From contig JAHHIG010000015.1 in assembly GCA_019358895.1 (NCBI GenBank), forward strand, positions 62,001 to 126,000: a stretch of 64,000 bases of DNA, written 5' to 3'. Positions 26,962 through 39,600 of the stretch are shown piece by piece (within the stretch, counting starts at the first letter, position 1; every line of letters begins with the position of its first letter). A program made the translations under genes and the position numbers. Under the pieces are notes generated by a model that was not told the DNA's origin, ran no database searches, and saw only the letters and a list, made by a program, of their open reading frames with translations. This stretch comes from Tildeniella nuda ZEHNDER 1965/U140. GTDB taxonomy: Bacteria; Cyanobacteriota; Cyanobacteriia; Leptolyngbyales; Leptolyngbyaceae.

Positions 26962-27837
26962 TTAACACGTTTCTTCTTCCATCCAGCGGCGGGTACCGAA
27001 GTGTTGGCAGGATTGGGCGGCGATGTTGGCGGCGATCGTCAGTGCTTCTTTAAACCCTGTTTGCAAAATAGCGTGGCAGAAAGCACCATGAAAAATATCT
27101 CCCGCTCCTAGTGTATCGACGACGTTGACGACAGGCACGTTGATCTGTCCCGCTTGCGTTGCTGTCCAATACTGAATCGGCTGCTGTCCTTGAGTGATGG
27201 CGATATGAGGAACACCTAACGCTGCTAGATAAGCAATGACATCTTTAGTGCTTTGGCAGTTGGGCGGCTGAAAATTAGCAGAGCAAATGACGTAATCAGC
27301 GAGAGGCAACACCGTTTCAAAACCCGGTTTCCAACTACCGCCATCGATGACGACGGGAATTCCCTGCGATCGCGCCTGCATTGCGATCGTCCGTCCCACA
27401 TCCATCTGATGCCCGTCGATGAGTACCACAGCCACATCTTGCAGATTGGTGGCAGGGATATGGGCGATCGCCTGCATCTTCATGGCATTCAATGAAACGA
27501 CTGCTCGATCGCCCGTGCGTTCAGTCACCATAATGGAAGAAACGGGTGGCGGAGCAGCAAGCGTCGGATTCAAATCGTTGAGTGTCACTCCATGCTGCTG
27601 AAGATCGGTCAGAATCAACTGAGCCATCGGATGAGTACCAAGAACGCCTAACACGATCGCCTCATTGCCCAGATGACTAAAGGTCACAGCCGCATTCGTC
27701 GCCGGACCGCCCGCTGACACCGTATAGTCAGAAGCAACGAGCTTTTGATTAGCCAACGGCGGGCGATCGACCAGATAGATAAGATCCAGCGTCACTAAGC
27801 CAATAAAAAGTCCACGATAAGCTTGCTGTTGGTTCAT
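26962..27837 (-). CDS. PfkB-family carbohydrate kinase
   Basis: The ribokinase-type sugar kinase is 291 residues from the ATG at 27837 (MNQQQAYRGLFIGLVTLDLIYL). A longer reading from 27906 would translate the adjacent repeat. The N-terminal substrate region has SAGGPATNAAVTFSHLG, and the C-terminal signature VNVVDTLGAGDIFHGAFCHAIL contains the DTxGAGD anion hole and catalytic aspartate. The sugar or nucleoside substrate cannot be told. It is 66 bp upstream of cysQ on the same strand, and both genes are bracketed by two copies of one inverted-repeat element. Confidence 0.88.
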   Translation of the reverse strand: MNQQQAYRGLFIGLVTLDLIYLVDRPPLANQKLVASDYTVSAGGPATNAAVTFSHLGNEAIVLGVLGTHPMAQLILTDLQQHGVTLNDLNPTLAAPPPVSSIMVTERTGDRAVVSLNAMKMQAIAHIPATNLQDVAVVLIDGHQMDVGRTIAMQARSQGIPVVIDGGSWKPGFETVLPLADYVICSANFQPPNCQSTKDVIAYLAALGVPHIAITQGQQPIQYWTATQAGQINVPVVNVVDTLGAGDIFHGAFCHAILQTGFKEALTIAANIAAQSCQHFGTRRWMEEETC

Positions 27838-27860
27838 AGGGTGAGATTCAGCAGCCAATC

Positions 27861-27940
27861 GTAGAATGGGCAAAGGGTCTTGCCTGTGCCCATTGCTAGG
27901 AGACATTATGGATGGGCACGTAGGGCTTTGCCCATCCTAC
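27861..27940. repeat. GTAGAATGGGCAAAG inverted-repeat element, copy 2
   Basis: Arms at 27861-27875 and 27926-27940 differ by one base, and an inner stem is formed by TGTGCCCAT and ATGGGCACG. The size and the TTTGGTT flank match copy 1 at 25938-26015, which suggests a small non-autonomous mobile element. Confidence 0.8.
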
Positions 27941-28013
27941 TTTGGTTCTAAGCTTTTTACCCCTCACTCCACCGCAAAGCGGAAGCAAGCTACACCCCTC
28001 ACCCCTCACCTCA

Positions 28014-28850
28014 ATGCCCGGAACGCTCTATCTCGTCGGCACACCGATCGGCAACCTCGAAGACATGACCTTTCGAGCTGTGCGGATTTTGCAAACGGTG
28101 GATTTGATCGCCGCTGAGGATACGCGCCATACAGGTAAGCTGCTGCATCATTTTCAGGTGGGTACGCCCCAAATTAGCTACCACGATCACAATCGTCATA
28201 GTCGCACAGCCGAGCTATTGGAACGGTTGCAAGAGGGAAAAACCATCGCGCTCGTCACCGATGCGGGAATGCCGGGAATTTCTGACCCTGGCTATGAACT
28301 GGTGAAAGCCTGTGCGGAGGCAGAGATTCCCGTGGTGCCGATTCCTGGTGCGAGTGCCGCGATCGCCGCCCTGGTTGCCTCTGGTTTACCCTGCGATCGG
28401 TTTATGTTTGAAGGGTTTCTACCCGCCAAAGCTCCCGCCCGTCGTGCCCATCTGGAGGTGTTGCAAACCGAGCCTCGTACACTGATCTTTTACGAAGCGC
28501 CGCATCGCTTACGACAAACCTTGCAGGATTTTCTGCTTCTAGGGGCAGACCGTCAGCTTGTGCTGGCGCGAGAATTGACCAAGCGCTACGAGGAAATTTG
28601 GCGCGGCACGGTGGCAGCCGCGATCGCACACTACAGCAGCCGCGAACCACAGGGCGAATTTACGATCGTTGTGGCTGGCGCAGACATCACGCAGCCTGCG
28701 CTATCGGAAGCGACCCTCAAAACTGAACTGCAAAACCTGTTGAAGCAAGGACTGTCGCGATCGGATGCTAGTCGTCAACTCGCACAGCAAACGGCGTTAC
28801 CCCGTCGTCAGCTTTACCAACTCGCGCTGTCACTGCCAGAACCGGATTAA
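28014..28850 (+). CDS. rsmI: 16S rRNA (cytidine(1402)-2'-O)-methyltransferase
   Basis: RsmI methylates the ribose of C1402 in 16S rRNA. The product is 278 residues from the ATG at 28014 (MPGTLYLVGTPIGNLEDMTFRAV). The 24 extra residues of the longer frame come from repeat DNA. Tetrapyrrole-methylase-fold signatures are clear: GTPIGNLED, AAEDTRHTGKLL, DAGMPGISDPGYELV, PIPGASAAIAALVASGLP, FEGFLPAK, and ARELTKRYEEIWRG. The C-terminal helical domain (QLAQQTALPRRQLYQLAL) completes the family architecture. Confidence 0.96.
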   Translation: MPGTLYLVGTPIGNLEDMTFRAVRILQTVDLIAAEDTRHTGKLLHHFQVGTPQISYHDHNRHSRTAELLERLQEGKTIALVTDAGMPGISDPGYELVKACAEAEIPVVPIPGASAAIAALVASGLPCDRFMFEGFLPAKAPARRAHLEVLQTEPRTLIFYEAPHRLRQTLQDFLLLGADRQLVLARELTKRYEEIWRGTVAAAIAHYSSREPQGEFTIVVAGADITQPALSEATLKTELQNLLKQGLSRSDASRQLAQQTALPRRQLYQLALSLPEPD

Positions 28851-29295
28851 GGCTGTACCAATCGACGAGTTTACCGCTTGAGGAATGCTTGGTCAAGCAC
28901 TTGCTTCAACATCGATTGGCATAGAATCTCCCTAGCGAACGATCGCGATCGCTTCGTATTGTGTTCACCGCTAGCATGATTGCGTGTGGCTAAAATGTTA
29001 TTGGATCAAACGACAAAACGATTGCCTCCCGTTGCAATGTCATGCGATCGACCTGTACTCAGTATGTTCCGTAACGACAATTCAATTGCACTGAGGCAAC
29101 ACCCAACAGCATGGCGATGCAACTCGATTGGAGCAACTCGCACTCAGTATGATCCGCAGCAACATTTTAATGGGAGCGAGTGACCAAGAAAGTTCAGTCC
29201 CTGCGTTGGCAATGTTGGTTGACGCAGTGCAATATTGGCTGATACCATTCCTCCCGAACAACGTAAAGAGCGAATGTAAATGCGATCGCATCCCA
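28851..29295. other. Gene-poor spacer
   Basis: About 450 bp without a supported gene. A short inverted repeat (CCAATCGA at about 28859 and TCGATTGG at about 28913) may terminate rsmI, although no T-run follows. The phrase CTCAGTATGWTCCG occurs twice, near 29060 and 29143. The rest looks like degraded coding DNA. Confidence 0.4.
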
Positions 29296-29443
29296 TATGC
29301 AGGTATCAAGTGCTGGATTGCTGAGTGACGATCGTAGCATCCAAGCCGCATTGCCATAGATGCCATTGAGCAATGCCGGAACGCTGAGGTCGGCATCCAG
29401 TTATTCCCAATGAAAGCCTGTACCAGAAGGTGCCACGGTAATG
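29296..29443 (-). pseudogene. Broken DUF2442-type gene
   Basis: Read on the minus strand from 29443, the sequence gives DITVAPSGTGFHWE, a stop (TAA), then LDADLSVPALLNGIYG and NAAWM in the same frame. The G-x-G-x-H-W-E-x-L-D-x-D-L-S-V-P-x-L-L pattern is the core of DUF2442 proteins, which commonly accompany RelE-like genes. The internal stop and the missing N-terminus show that it is not functional. It lies directly downstream of the toxin gene on the same strand. Confidence 0.6.
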
Positions 29444-29455
29444 TCAGCACGACAC

Positions 29456-29755
29456 CTACTCAGAGAAATCTTCTGACGGTGTGATTTGCTGCGAACCGTG
29501 TAGCACTGCCAGAATATCGATTTGCTCAGCTTTGATGTAATAAATGATGCGGTAGGAGCTTTCAATGACTTCACGAATCTGCTCGGTAGAAAACTCTGGC
29601 ACCACTCGACCGGATAGTGGAAAGGTAGCGATCTGCTGCGATCGCCTGGTTAAGCGGTCAATCGTTCTCTCAGCATATTTGGGTGAGTTTTGAGCGATGT
29701 AAGCGTAGATGGCTGAAAGGTGCTGTACAGCGGTCTCTGTCCAAAAAACCTTCAC
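29456..29755 (-). CDS. RelE/ParE-type toxin
   Basis: The 99-residue protein has the family pattern: KVFWTETAVQHLSAIYAYIAQNSPKYAERTIDRL, FPLSGRVVPEF, IREVIESSYRIIYYIKAEQIDILAVLHGSQQI. ParE members inhibit gyrase and RelE members cleave mRNA; the IAQ/SP-x-Y-A helix and S-Y-R-I-I-Y-Y strand fit the ParE/RelE superfamily without settling which. The start overlaps the antitoxin stop by four bases (ATGA), as is usual for translationally coupled pairs. Confidence 0.85.
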   Translation of the reverse strand: MKVFWTETAVQHLSAIYAYIAQNSPKYAERTIDRLTRRSQQIATFPLSGRVVPEFSTEQIREVIESSYRIIYYIKAEQIDILAVLHGSQQITPSEDFSE

Positions 29756-29940
29756 TCTGGAAGTCCAAACTGCTTACGAACCTCTTCAACAGATGCCACT
29801 CGACCCGCGTTGCTGTCTGCCAATCCAGCCTCAATTGCTTGTCTAATATAAATTTCAGCCATCAGATCGTCCCAGGTCGAATGCTCTGGCAGTTGATCAA
29901 CCAAACGATGCGCTTCTTCCTTAATGCTGCGAGTTTCCAT
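29752..29940 (-). CDS. Antitoxin of the RelE/ParE pair
   Basis: The 62-residue acidic protein starts METRSIKEEAHRLVDQLPEHSTWDDLMAEIYIRQAIEAGLADSNAG. The helix TWDDLMAEIYIRQAIEAGL followed by G-R-x-x-S-V-E-E-V-R matches small cyanobacterial antitoxins encoded directly upstream of RelE-like toxins. It precedes the toxin with a 4-bp overlap. Confidence 0.82.
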   Translation of the reverse strand: METRSIKEEAHRLVDQLPEHSTWDDLMAEIYIRQAIEAGLADSNAGRVASVEEVRKQFGLPE

Positions 29941-30290
29941 ACGCTTTAGTGGAGGGGATAGCTTTTCGTTAAATAGAATTGTAAGCGATCGCTCGTTTAT
30001 AGCTGTTTAGAAACCTGCGATCGGGCTGTTATCGTTGCCACATTCTCAATCACTTCTGAGAGCAACTCATAAAATTCTTAAAATTCTTCTCGGTTGTCTC
30101 GCAAAAGCTCAACGATCGCCCGCTTCAGAATTTCCTTTAATCAAACTGGAGCGATCGCCCCTCTGCCGCTAACACACCCACACATTGACTCTTCAATCAC
30201 GTGCTGCTTTGAGCAACGCTCGCACAAACCGCATCAGGCGGTTACTTCACCTGTTCTGAGTTTTGCCATACTCGTCAAATGATATGATAT
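29941..30290. other. Intergenic region of 350 bp
   Basis: This contains the presumed promoter of the toxin-antitoxin pair and the 3' flank of the TPR gene. No supported gene, RNA or strong terminator was found. Confidence 0.4.
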
Positions 30291-31883
30291 TCAACATTCT
30301 GGCGGCGGCTTATACTTCCGAGTAAGAAGCGCCTTTTCCATATCTAAGCGTAACTTCTGAATTCCCTGGATTAAGTGTAATTCTGGATTGATTGCCAATG
30401 CTTGATCGAGACTGGCAACCGCGTCCTCAAGGCGCATTAAGCTGACTAGTGCAGCACCCCTCATAATCCAGCCCTTGTAGTAGTTCGGTTGGATCGCTAC
30501 CGCCCGGTCATAGCTGGCGACTGCCTCCTCATAACGCCTTAAGTTCTCTAATGCATCGCCCCGGTTAGACCAGGCTTCATGATAGTCCGGTTTGATTGCC
30601 ACTGCCCGATCGTAGCTGTCGATCGACTCCTCGGCGCGCTCCAAGCTAAACAGTGCAATGCCCCGACCGCACCAAGCACCGTGATCGTCCGGTTTGATTG
30701 CCACTGCCCGATCGTAGCTGGCAAGCGCATCCTTGTCGCGCCTCAGTTTGCCCAGTGCATTGCCCCGGTTGTACCAAGCCTTGTGATTGTCCGGCTGGAT
30801 TGCCACTGCACAGTCATAGCTGGTGATTGCGTCTTCATAGCGCCCTAAGCCATCCAATGCCACGCCCCGGCTGTTCCAGGCTTCGTGTAAGCCCGGTTTG
30901 ATTGCTACTGCCCGGTCATAGCTGGCGATCGCGTCCTCGTGGCGCTCTAAGCTAAGCAGTGCATCACCCCGGTTTTTCCAGGCTGTGTGGAAGTCCGGTT
31001 TGATTGCTACGGCTTGGTCATAGCTGGTGATCGCGTCCGCATAACGCCCTAATCTAAACAGTGCATCTCCTCGATTGAGCCAGACTTTCTCATTGGCGGG
31101 TTGAAGTTCGAGGGCTTTCTCGTAGCTGACGAGCGCTTGAGCATACTGCTTGTCACTTTCAAACAGTAGCCCCTGCTGGCAGAGTAGATTAGTCATTGCT
31201 TCCGGCGGCACAGTAAATGACTGATGGTGCTCAATGTAGTCTCGAAACGTAAGCAGTTTCTCTGTACGAGCTTCGGGACTTAGCGCTGTGTAGTCGTTCC
31301 ACTTGTCAGAGAGCAGCTTTGCCGATTCCTGCTGGCGATCGTTTTCATCAGGTGGAACGGTAAACAACCCAGAGCGCCAGTCGAAGAAATCGGGCGCACG
31401 TTGAATGAAATATTTAATGACAAAGGGGGGCACCAGGAAGACAAACGAGCAGCCAAAGTGGTCTCTGAAGCGCTCCCGCTGCTGGTTGAGATGGCTGAGG
31501 ATCGGCGGTACACCCTTCCAACTCACCGTGTAGATGATCTCCGGGTCGCCCCATCCGCTCAGGCGCTTAGTGTCCTCATAGGCAAGTACTGAGGCTTCGA
31601 GATTGGTCACAAAGAGAATGTCAAACGGCTGCTGCTGCCAGAGTGCCTCTACCTGGTCATAGAGCGTTGTGCTGTCGCGATCGAGCCGTAGCTCCTGCAT
31701 CTTTTTCTGCGGCAGATCCTCTTTGAGGTCGGCAATGATGTCTGTTGCTTGGGCGGGCGTACACTGTACAAAAAACAAGCCAAAGCCCCGCTTCCGCCGC
31801 AGACTGCGCGACAGATATTGATAGACCTCTTCCGAAGTCTCCGGCGGCAAAGGAATATCGTCTTCAGTGGGCTTGGCTGTCAT
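30291..31883 (-). CDS. TPR protein with an N-terminal NTPase-like domain lacking a P-loop
   Basis: The product is 530 residues. Residues 1-190 form a domain with FGLFFVQCTPAQATDIIADL, FDILFVTNLEAS, LNQQRERFRDHFGCSFVFLVPPFVIKYFIQRAPDFFDWRSGLF. The last block resembles segments of bacterial STAND-type signalling proteins (a hydrophobic strand, then A-P-D-F-x-x-W-R-S-G), but no Walker A loop is present. Residues about 240-510 are eight TPR units with a near-constant ASYDRAVAIKPDxHxAWxNRGxAL pattern. The gene follows the AAA-type ATPase gene by 9 bp, so the two are one transcription unit. The function is unknown; signalling or defence is an inference. Confidence 0.8.
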   Translation of the reverse strand: MTAKPTEDDIPLPPETSEEVYQYLSRSLRRKRGFGLFFVQCTPAQATDIIADLKEDLPQKKMQELRLDRDSTTLYDQVEALWQQQPFDILFVTNLEASVLAYEDTKRLSGWGDPEIIYTVSWKGVPPILSHLNQQRERFRDHFGCSFVFLVPPFVIKYFIQRAPDFFDWRSGLFTVPPDENDRQQESAKLLSDKWNDYTALSPEARTEKLLTFRDYIEHHQSFTVPPEAMTNLLCQQGLLFESDKQYAQALVSYEKALELQPANEKVWLNRGDALFRLGRYADAITSYDQAVAIKPDFHTAWKNRGDALLSLERHEDAIASYDRAVAIKPGLHEAWNSRGVALDGLGRYEDAITSYDCAVAIQPDNHKAWYNRGNALGKLRRDKDALASYDRAVAIKPDDHGAWCGRGIALFSLERAEESIDSYDRAVAIKPDYHEAWSNRGDALENLRRYEEAVASYDRAVAIQPNYYKGWIMRGAALVSLMRLEDAVASLDQALAINPELHLIQGIQKLRLDMEKALLTRKYKPPPEC

Positions 31884-31892
31884 ACCTTCAGT

Positions 31893-33215
31893 TTACGATC
31901 GACGCTCCTTAAACTGTGGAATATTCTCAATCAAGGGATGAACATCGTACCAGGTCAGTTTCTCTCCGTGCTCATCCAGATAGCTATATTCCAGCAGACA
32001 AAGGTTAAATAGCAAACTCCGGTGCGCCATGTCGTGCTGAATCTGTTTGTCGCGGGAGACGGCTGCCAGCAGATCCCACTGGTGTTCTTCCACAGCCCGT
32101 CGATAGCTGTCGCGCTCTTCTGTAATGGCTCGCTGCACCGCTTTTGCCGAAATAGGTAAGGTCTCTGTGCGGTTCACCGCTTCCTGTGCCAGCCGCAGCA
32201 GTCCCCGCACATGCCCCCCACTCATCAAACACAGCCGCTCTAACGCTGCCGCCGATTCAAAAATCTCCGTTTCCAGATCTAAGTCGGCAGCAAAGGGCTG
32301 AATGCGTTGAGCCAGAATCTGTTTAATTGTCGCTACTCCCGGTGCGTGAATCTCCCCATCGGGCGATCGCACCATAATCATGGGCAAAATCTTGGAATCG
32401 TTGTAATTCTGGTTTAAGTCATTCGCCCATTTAGAAAACAGAATCGCAAAGGGAATCGTGTAAATGATGTGGCAGTCCAGCGCTTTAAGCTGCTCACTGC
32501 GATCGATAAAAATCTCCTCATGATTGCTCCGCCCACTCCGCTCATCGTAAATCGGCGCAATCCGATCCAGGTTATCCACAATTAGCACCAGCTTGGTTTT
32601 CCCCTCTGGCAGCTTCGTCTTGGCATCCTGAATAAACTCATTCAACGCCTTGATCAGCGTGGGCGTATGGGGATTAATCTTTTCGCGAATGCGCGATCGT
32701 AGCGTTGGCTCAGTACGCAGATTGGCTGTGAGCTTGGCAAACTGGTTGACGGCGACCTCTGCATCGAGACCTTCCAGCGACACTTTCGTTTGTGCCAGAT
32801 CTTTGAGGTCTTCCCAGCGCTCTTTCAACCAATCTTGTAATGGTTTGGTGTTTGCCGTCCTCTTCAGTTCTGTAAGCAAGTGCGACGTACACGCCAGCAG
32901 AATGTCGGTGTATTCAATATCGCCGCTATTGACATCTTCCTCGATCGCCGAAAAGTAAACCACGAAGCACCCTTCCGTCTCCAGGCTTCCTTTTAGCCGC
33001 AGCAGTTCGGTCGATTTGCCTGCTCCCCGATGCCCTGAGTACAGTTGATAGGTCGTCTGCCGCGATTTACGAATGCGGTTGCCTAAGTCATCGAGAATAT
33101 CCCCATCCCCTCGCACCGCATCACAATCCACGTAAGCCGGATCGCTTGCTTCTAGCGGTTTGTACGGTTCAAGCGCGTTGAAGATATCATCTAGGACAGC
33201 GGAGTTTGCAGCCAT
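31893..33215 (-). CDS. P-loop ATPase (AAA/ORC-like) paired with the TPR protein
   Basis: The 440-residue soluble ATPase has Walker A GHRGAGKST at 61-69, Walker B LVLIVDNLDRI near 220, and a sensor region in the CHIIYTIPFAILF block. A C-terminal helical part includes GGHVRGLLRLAQEA and ends YSYLDEHGEKLTWYDVHPLIENIPQFKER. The general layout resembles ORC/STAND-like signalling ATPases rather than a helicase or transporter. It is the first gene of a two-gene operon with the TPR protein. I do not know a named system for this pair. Confidence 0.82.
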   Translation of the reverse strand: MAANSAVLDDIFNALEPYKPLEASDPAYVDCDAVRGDGDILDDLGNRIRKSRQTTYQLYSGHRGAGKSTELLRLKGSLETEGCFVVYFSAIEEDVNSGDIEYTDILLACTSHLLTELKRTANTKPLQDWLKERWEDLKDLAQTKVSLEGLDAEVAVNQFAKLTANLRTEPTLRSRIREKINPHTPTLIKALNEFIQDAKTKLPEGKTKLVLIVDNLDRIAPIYDERSGRSNHEEIFIDRSEQLKALDCHIIYTIPFAILFSKWANDLNQNYNDSKILPMIMVRSPDGEIHAPGVATIKQILAQRIQPFAADLDLETEIFESAAALERLCLMSGGHVRGLLRLAQEAVNRTETLPISAKAVQRAITEERDSYRRAVEEHQWDLLAAVSRDKQIQHDMAHRSLLFNLCLLEYSYLDEHGEKLTWYDVHPLIENIPQFKERRS

Positions 33216-33395
33216 AGAATTAGAAGCCTTACTGATGGTTTGACTCTCTCAAGTCTCCTCAATTAAACTCTACATTCGCTGAAACTCAGCGATCGTCACC
33301 AAGTAAACGTTGGCTGAGCCTAACGTCCGGCAGTAGCAGCGCCATCTTCTCAAAAAACTAATATGCCTGATTGAAATGGATGGTGACTTCCGTAC

Positions 33396-33596
33396 TCAAA
33401 CGGAGCAGGTTTGTTTGCTCTCTTGCGATCGCCGTTTTACCTGACCCGATGACAACGCTCGTTGCAGCATCGTCAGTGCCGTAATGTCGTGCAGGTTGCA
33501 GTTGCCATCGAAGTATTGACACAAGGTCTGCTCCGCTTCAGTCGTCAGATAGCCGTAACAAATTGCCTTTTGCACAACCTGATCAATTGGGCTCAT
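33396..33596 (-). CDS. Small conserved hypothetical protein
   Basis: The product is 66 residues: MSPIDQVVQKAICYGYLTTEAEQ and onward, with a compact helical pattern and the ending ALTMLQRALSSGQVKRRS. It resembles small cyanobacterial proteins of unknown function that occur singly or in several copies. There is no signal peptide. It lies upstream of the ATPase gene on the same strand but is separated by 180 bp. Confidence 0.6.
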   Translation of the reverse strand: MSPIDQVVQKAICYGYLTTEAEQTLCQYFDGNCNLHDITALTMLQRALSSGQVKRRSQESKQTCSV

Positions 33597-33855
33597 GATG
33601 CCTTCCCTGCCTGAAGATGATGAGCCAAGTATGAAGTTCAGATAAGGAAGCTAGTGTGACAGTTGGGCTGCGATCGTGTGACACATTGCAACTTAACGGG
33701 TGACAGCCAGGTAATCGCACGGTGATAAACCTATGAGCCGCTGGTGATGCAACTCACGTACAGGGCGCGATCGTCCGCTGACTCTTTTGCTTTTGGGCGT
33801 GTCGCTGTGTCTAAGAACTCCCTAAAATGAAGAGAGCGTAACCTATTGATGCAAT

Positions 33856-36594
<2,739 letters not shown>

Positions 36595-36692
36595 AGAGCT
36601 ATCAGCGGTCAGCCGTCAGCTATCAGCAGTCAGAGAAAAGCTGATGGCTGATCGCTAATGGCTGGTCTAAGCGCGTGCCGTTAATCTTTACT
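36595..36692 (-). repeat. Composite hairpin repeat element, copy E
   Basis: A diverged reverse copy: AAGATTAACGGCACGCG, then GATCAGCCATCAGCTTTTC, further TCAGC heptamers and GCTGATAGCTC. It fills the space between the convergent mutS2 and UPF0182 genes and overlaps the end of the latter. Confidence 0.6.
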
Positions 36693-39600
36693 GAACGGGG
36701 CGAACGATCGCGGGCAACCGCTCCTTTGGCTGAAAGACGGCTCGAAGGGCTTGATCCAAGGTTTCTGCCATTGCGATCCGATTTTCGTAGGCAACAATTA
36801 CTCGCACAAGGGTCGGCAGGCTGTTTTGCTCTGCCTGTAGGTACAATGGTTCCACATAAAGAAGAGACTGTTCGATCGGAATGACCAGCAAGTTACCCTG
36901 TAGCGCCCGTGAGCCAGCGCGATTCCACAGAGAAATTTGCTGCGATATCACAGGATCTTGGTTAATGCGCGCTTCAATTTGTTCAGTGCCGTACACCAAT
37001 TGCTGTTTGGGAAAGACGTACAGCAGCGACTTGCCATAGTTTTCACCATCCGATCGGGCGGCTAACCATGCCGTTAGATTCGTCCGTCGATTGGGTGTGT
37101 AGGGCAGCAGCAGAATGAATTCTTCGTCTTGTGCCAGATCTCCAGCTTCGTTCTTGGCGTTTGCCAACTTCGTGATGAGGTAATAAGGTTCTACAAGCTG
37201 CGGCTGGTCGCCATAGATTTCGGTCGGCACCTGCCACAGATCTTCCCGGTTATAAAAAACCTGCGGATCGGTCATATGGTACGTTTGCAGCCGCTCTGAC
37301 TGGGCGCTAAAGAAGTCTGCGGGATAACGCGTGTGGTTCTGTAAGGCGACTGGCATCTGACTAAGCGGCTTAAACAGAGTTGGAAACGCAGCCGACCAGG
37401 TTTGAATAAATGGATCACCAGGATCGGCAAGGTAGAAGTCAACGGAACCGTTGTACGCATCCACGACCACCTTGACCGAATTCCGCATGTAGTTAAATTT
37501 TTCGCCGCGTGGTGTCGCCTGCACACCGCTGACAGACGCAAGCTGGCTGGGATCAGAGTAGGGATAACGATCGCTCGTCGTATACGCATCCACCATCCAA
37601 TACAGGTAGTTTGGCGTTTTAATCGAGCCTTCTTCCCGCTTCCCTGCGCTTGCCTCCTGACCAACATCTGCCACTACCAGATACGGATCATGGTCATATT
37701 GCAGAAAAGGCGCGATCGCACGGATGCGATCGTTAATATTGCGTCGAAACAGCAGTTTTGTCTGCGGCGTAAAGTCAGTCGTTAGCAGCATTTGCCAATC
37801 TCTGAGGTAGCCTGCCAGCAAGCAACGTTGCCAAAGCGAACCAATGCCAATACCACCAGCGCCATCGTAAACGTTGTACGCATTAGTGCTGCCGTTGGGG
37901 TAGTCCAGCTCTTGCACTCGTGTCCCCGTCATGACATAGGTATTGGACAACTCACCGTAGTAGAGGCGAGGGTTGGCAGTGGGGATGCTAGCGCGGAACG
38001 CATCGACGGGACTCGGCTTGCTGTCGATCGGGGCTGTACTGGCTCCAATATCCTTCACGTAGTAGTTAGGCAAGCCCCCATCTGCTACCTCATTGACCGG
38101 ACTGAGCGTGAAGCCATAACCGTGCGTATAAACCAGATGTTCGTTAACCCAGGTTTGCGCTTCTTTCGGCACCGCTGCATAGTCCAACTCCCGCGCAGCA
38201 ATTAATACCTGCTGCTTCTCCAGGATTGCCTTCGCAGCGGATTCCTCAGCCCCTCTCTCCTCTCCTCTCTCCCCTCTCCCTTCAAAGGTATAGCGATCGA
38301 TATCGGCATCAAAAAAGCGGTAGTAAGGTCGAATTTGTTGCAGTTGACGGTTTGTTTCTAAGAGCGGTCGCGTGTCCCAAAGGCGAATATTGCGTGTGGT
38401 CTGCTGATTGGCTGCGAGTGTTTCAACCGTCAGGTTGGCTTGTGGATTAAATGGCTTTACCTCAATTTTGTCTAAGGCAAAAGCTGCCTGGGTGAGTGCA
38501 ATACTACGACGAATGTAGGGCTGTTCGAGAGCAAGTTCATTGGGCTGTACAACCAGTCGCTGAATGACATTGGGAAGAAGCACTGTAGAACCAAGGGCGA
38601 TCGCAAGATAGGAGCCGAGCAGCACAAAGACAAAAGAACCCGAAAGCAAAGAAGGAACAGTCAGCTTCATATCGATACCTTGCCTTCTGCCCTCTTCTAA
38701 CATCATTGACTCCTGCTTCGCTTGTGGAGTCAACAACGGTACCTCCTGCCTTCTGCCCTCTGCCCTCTGCCTTCTGCCTTCTGCCTTCCGCCCAATCGCT
38801 TGCCAGCCCAAGACGATCGCGATCGCCCCTGCCAGAACGCTAAGCACCGTATAGGCTGGCGAAAGCACGTTCATATCCGTATAGCTAGCCCCGTAGGTTA
38901 CGCCACGGGTTGAGTAAAGCAACTCATACCGACGCAGCCAATAGTGCAGACCCACTGCCAGCATGAAGCAGCTACCTAAACCCGCTAGATGCTGCTTTTG
39001 ACGGTACGAAAAACCATGAAAAAACCCTTGACTTAAGCTATTGCCTGCGAGGAGGTAAACCAACAGAACAGCTAACAGCCCATATAAAGACAGATCAACG
39101 AACCAGAACGCTAACAGTTCTACGATCGGCAGCCCAAACACATAAAAGCTGATGTCATGGCTAAAAACAGGATCGGTTTTACCAAACGGCACCGCATGGA
39201 ACCATTGCAAAAACCGACTCCACTGCGCCGACAGAATGAACCCCAGGCTCAGACTAATGGCAAGGGCGATCGCGCTTAATAGTCGTGCCGGATACAGCAG
39301 TATGGCGATCGCGACTGCGGCTAGGAGTCCAACGAACAGATAGACGGTTGGGGAGAAGGCTCTCAGAGACAGGAACTCTCTACCCTGCCAATGAGCATCA
39401 AAATGAAAGCGATCGGGTAGCGCCAGCAGCCCATTGCTTTGCTGAATCGCACTTTGCCAAGCCGTCACGCCAGCCTGCACCTGATGCAGTAAAAGCAGCC
39501 CCACCAGCAGAATAAGTCCCAACACACCTGGCAGTAGCCACTTGAGGGGGAGCGGTTTGCCTACAAGGGCAGTCGATCGCCGAGTAAAGCTGCGGTGAGC

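Noticed and set aside
29082-29450. 122-codon minus-strand frame rich in Cys and Trp
   Set aside because: It is in a different frame from the DUF2442 remnant, which explains the same DNA better, and it has no protein-like pattern.
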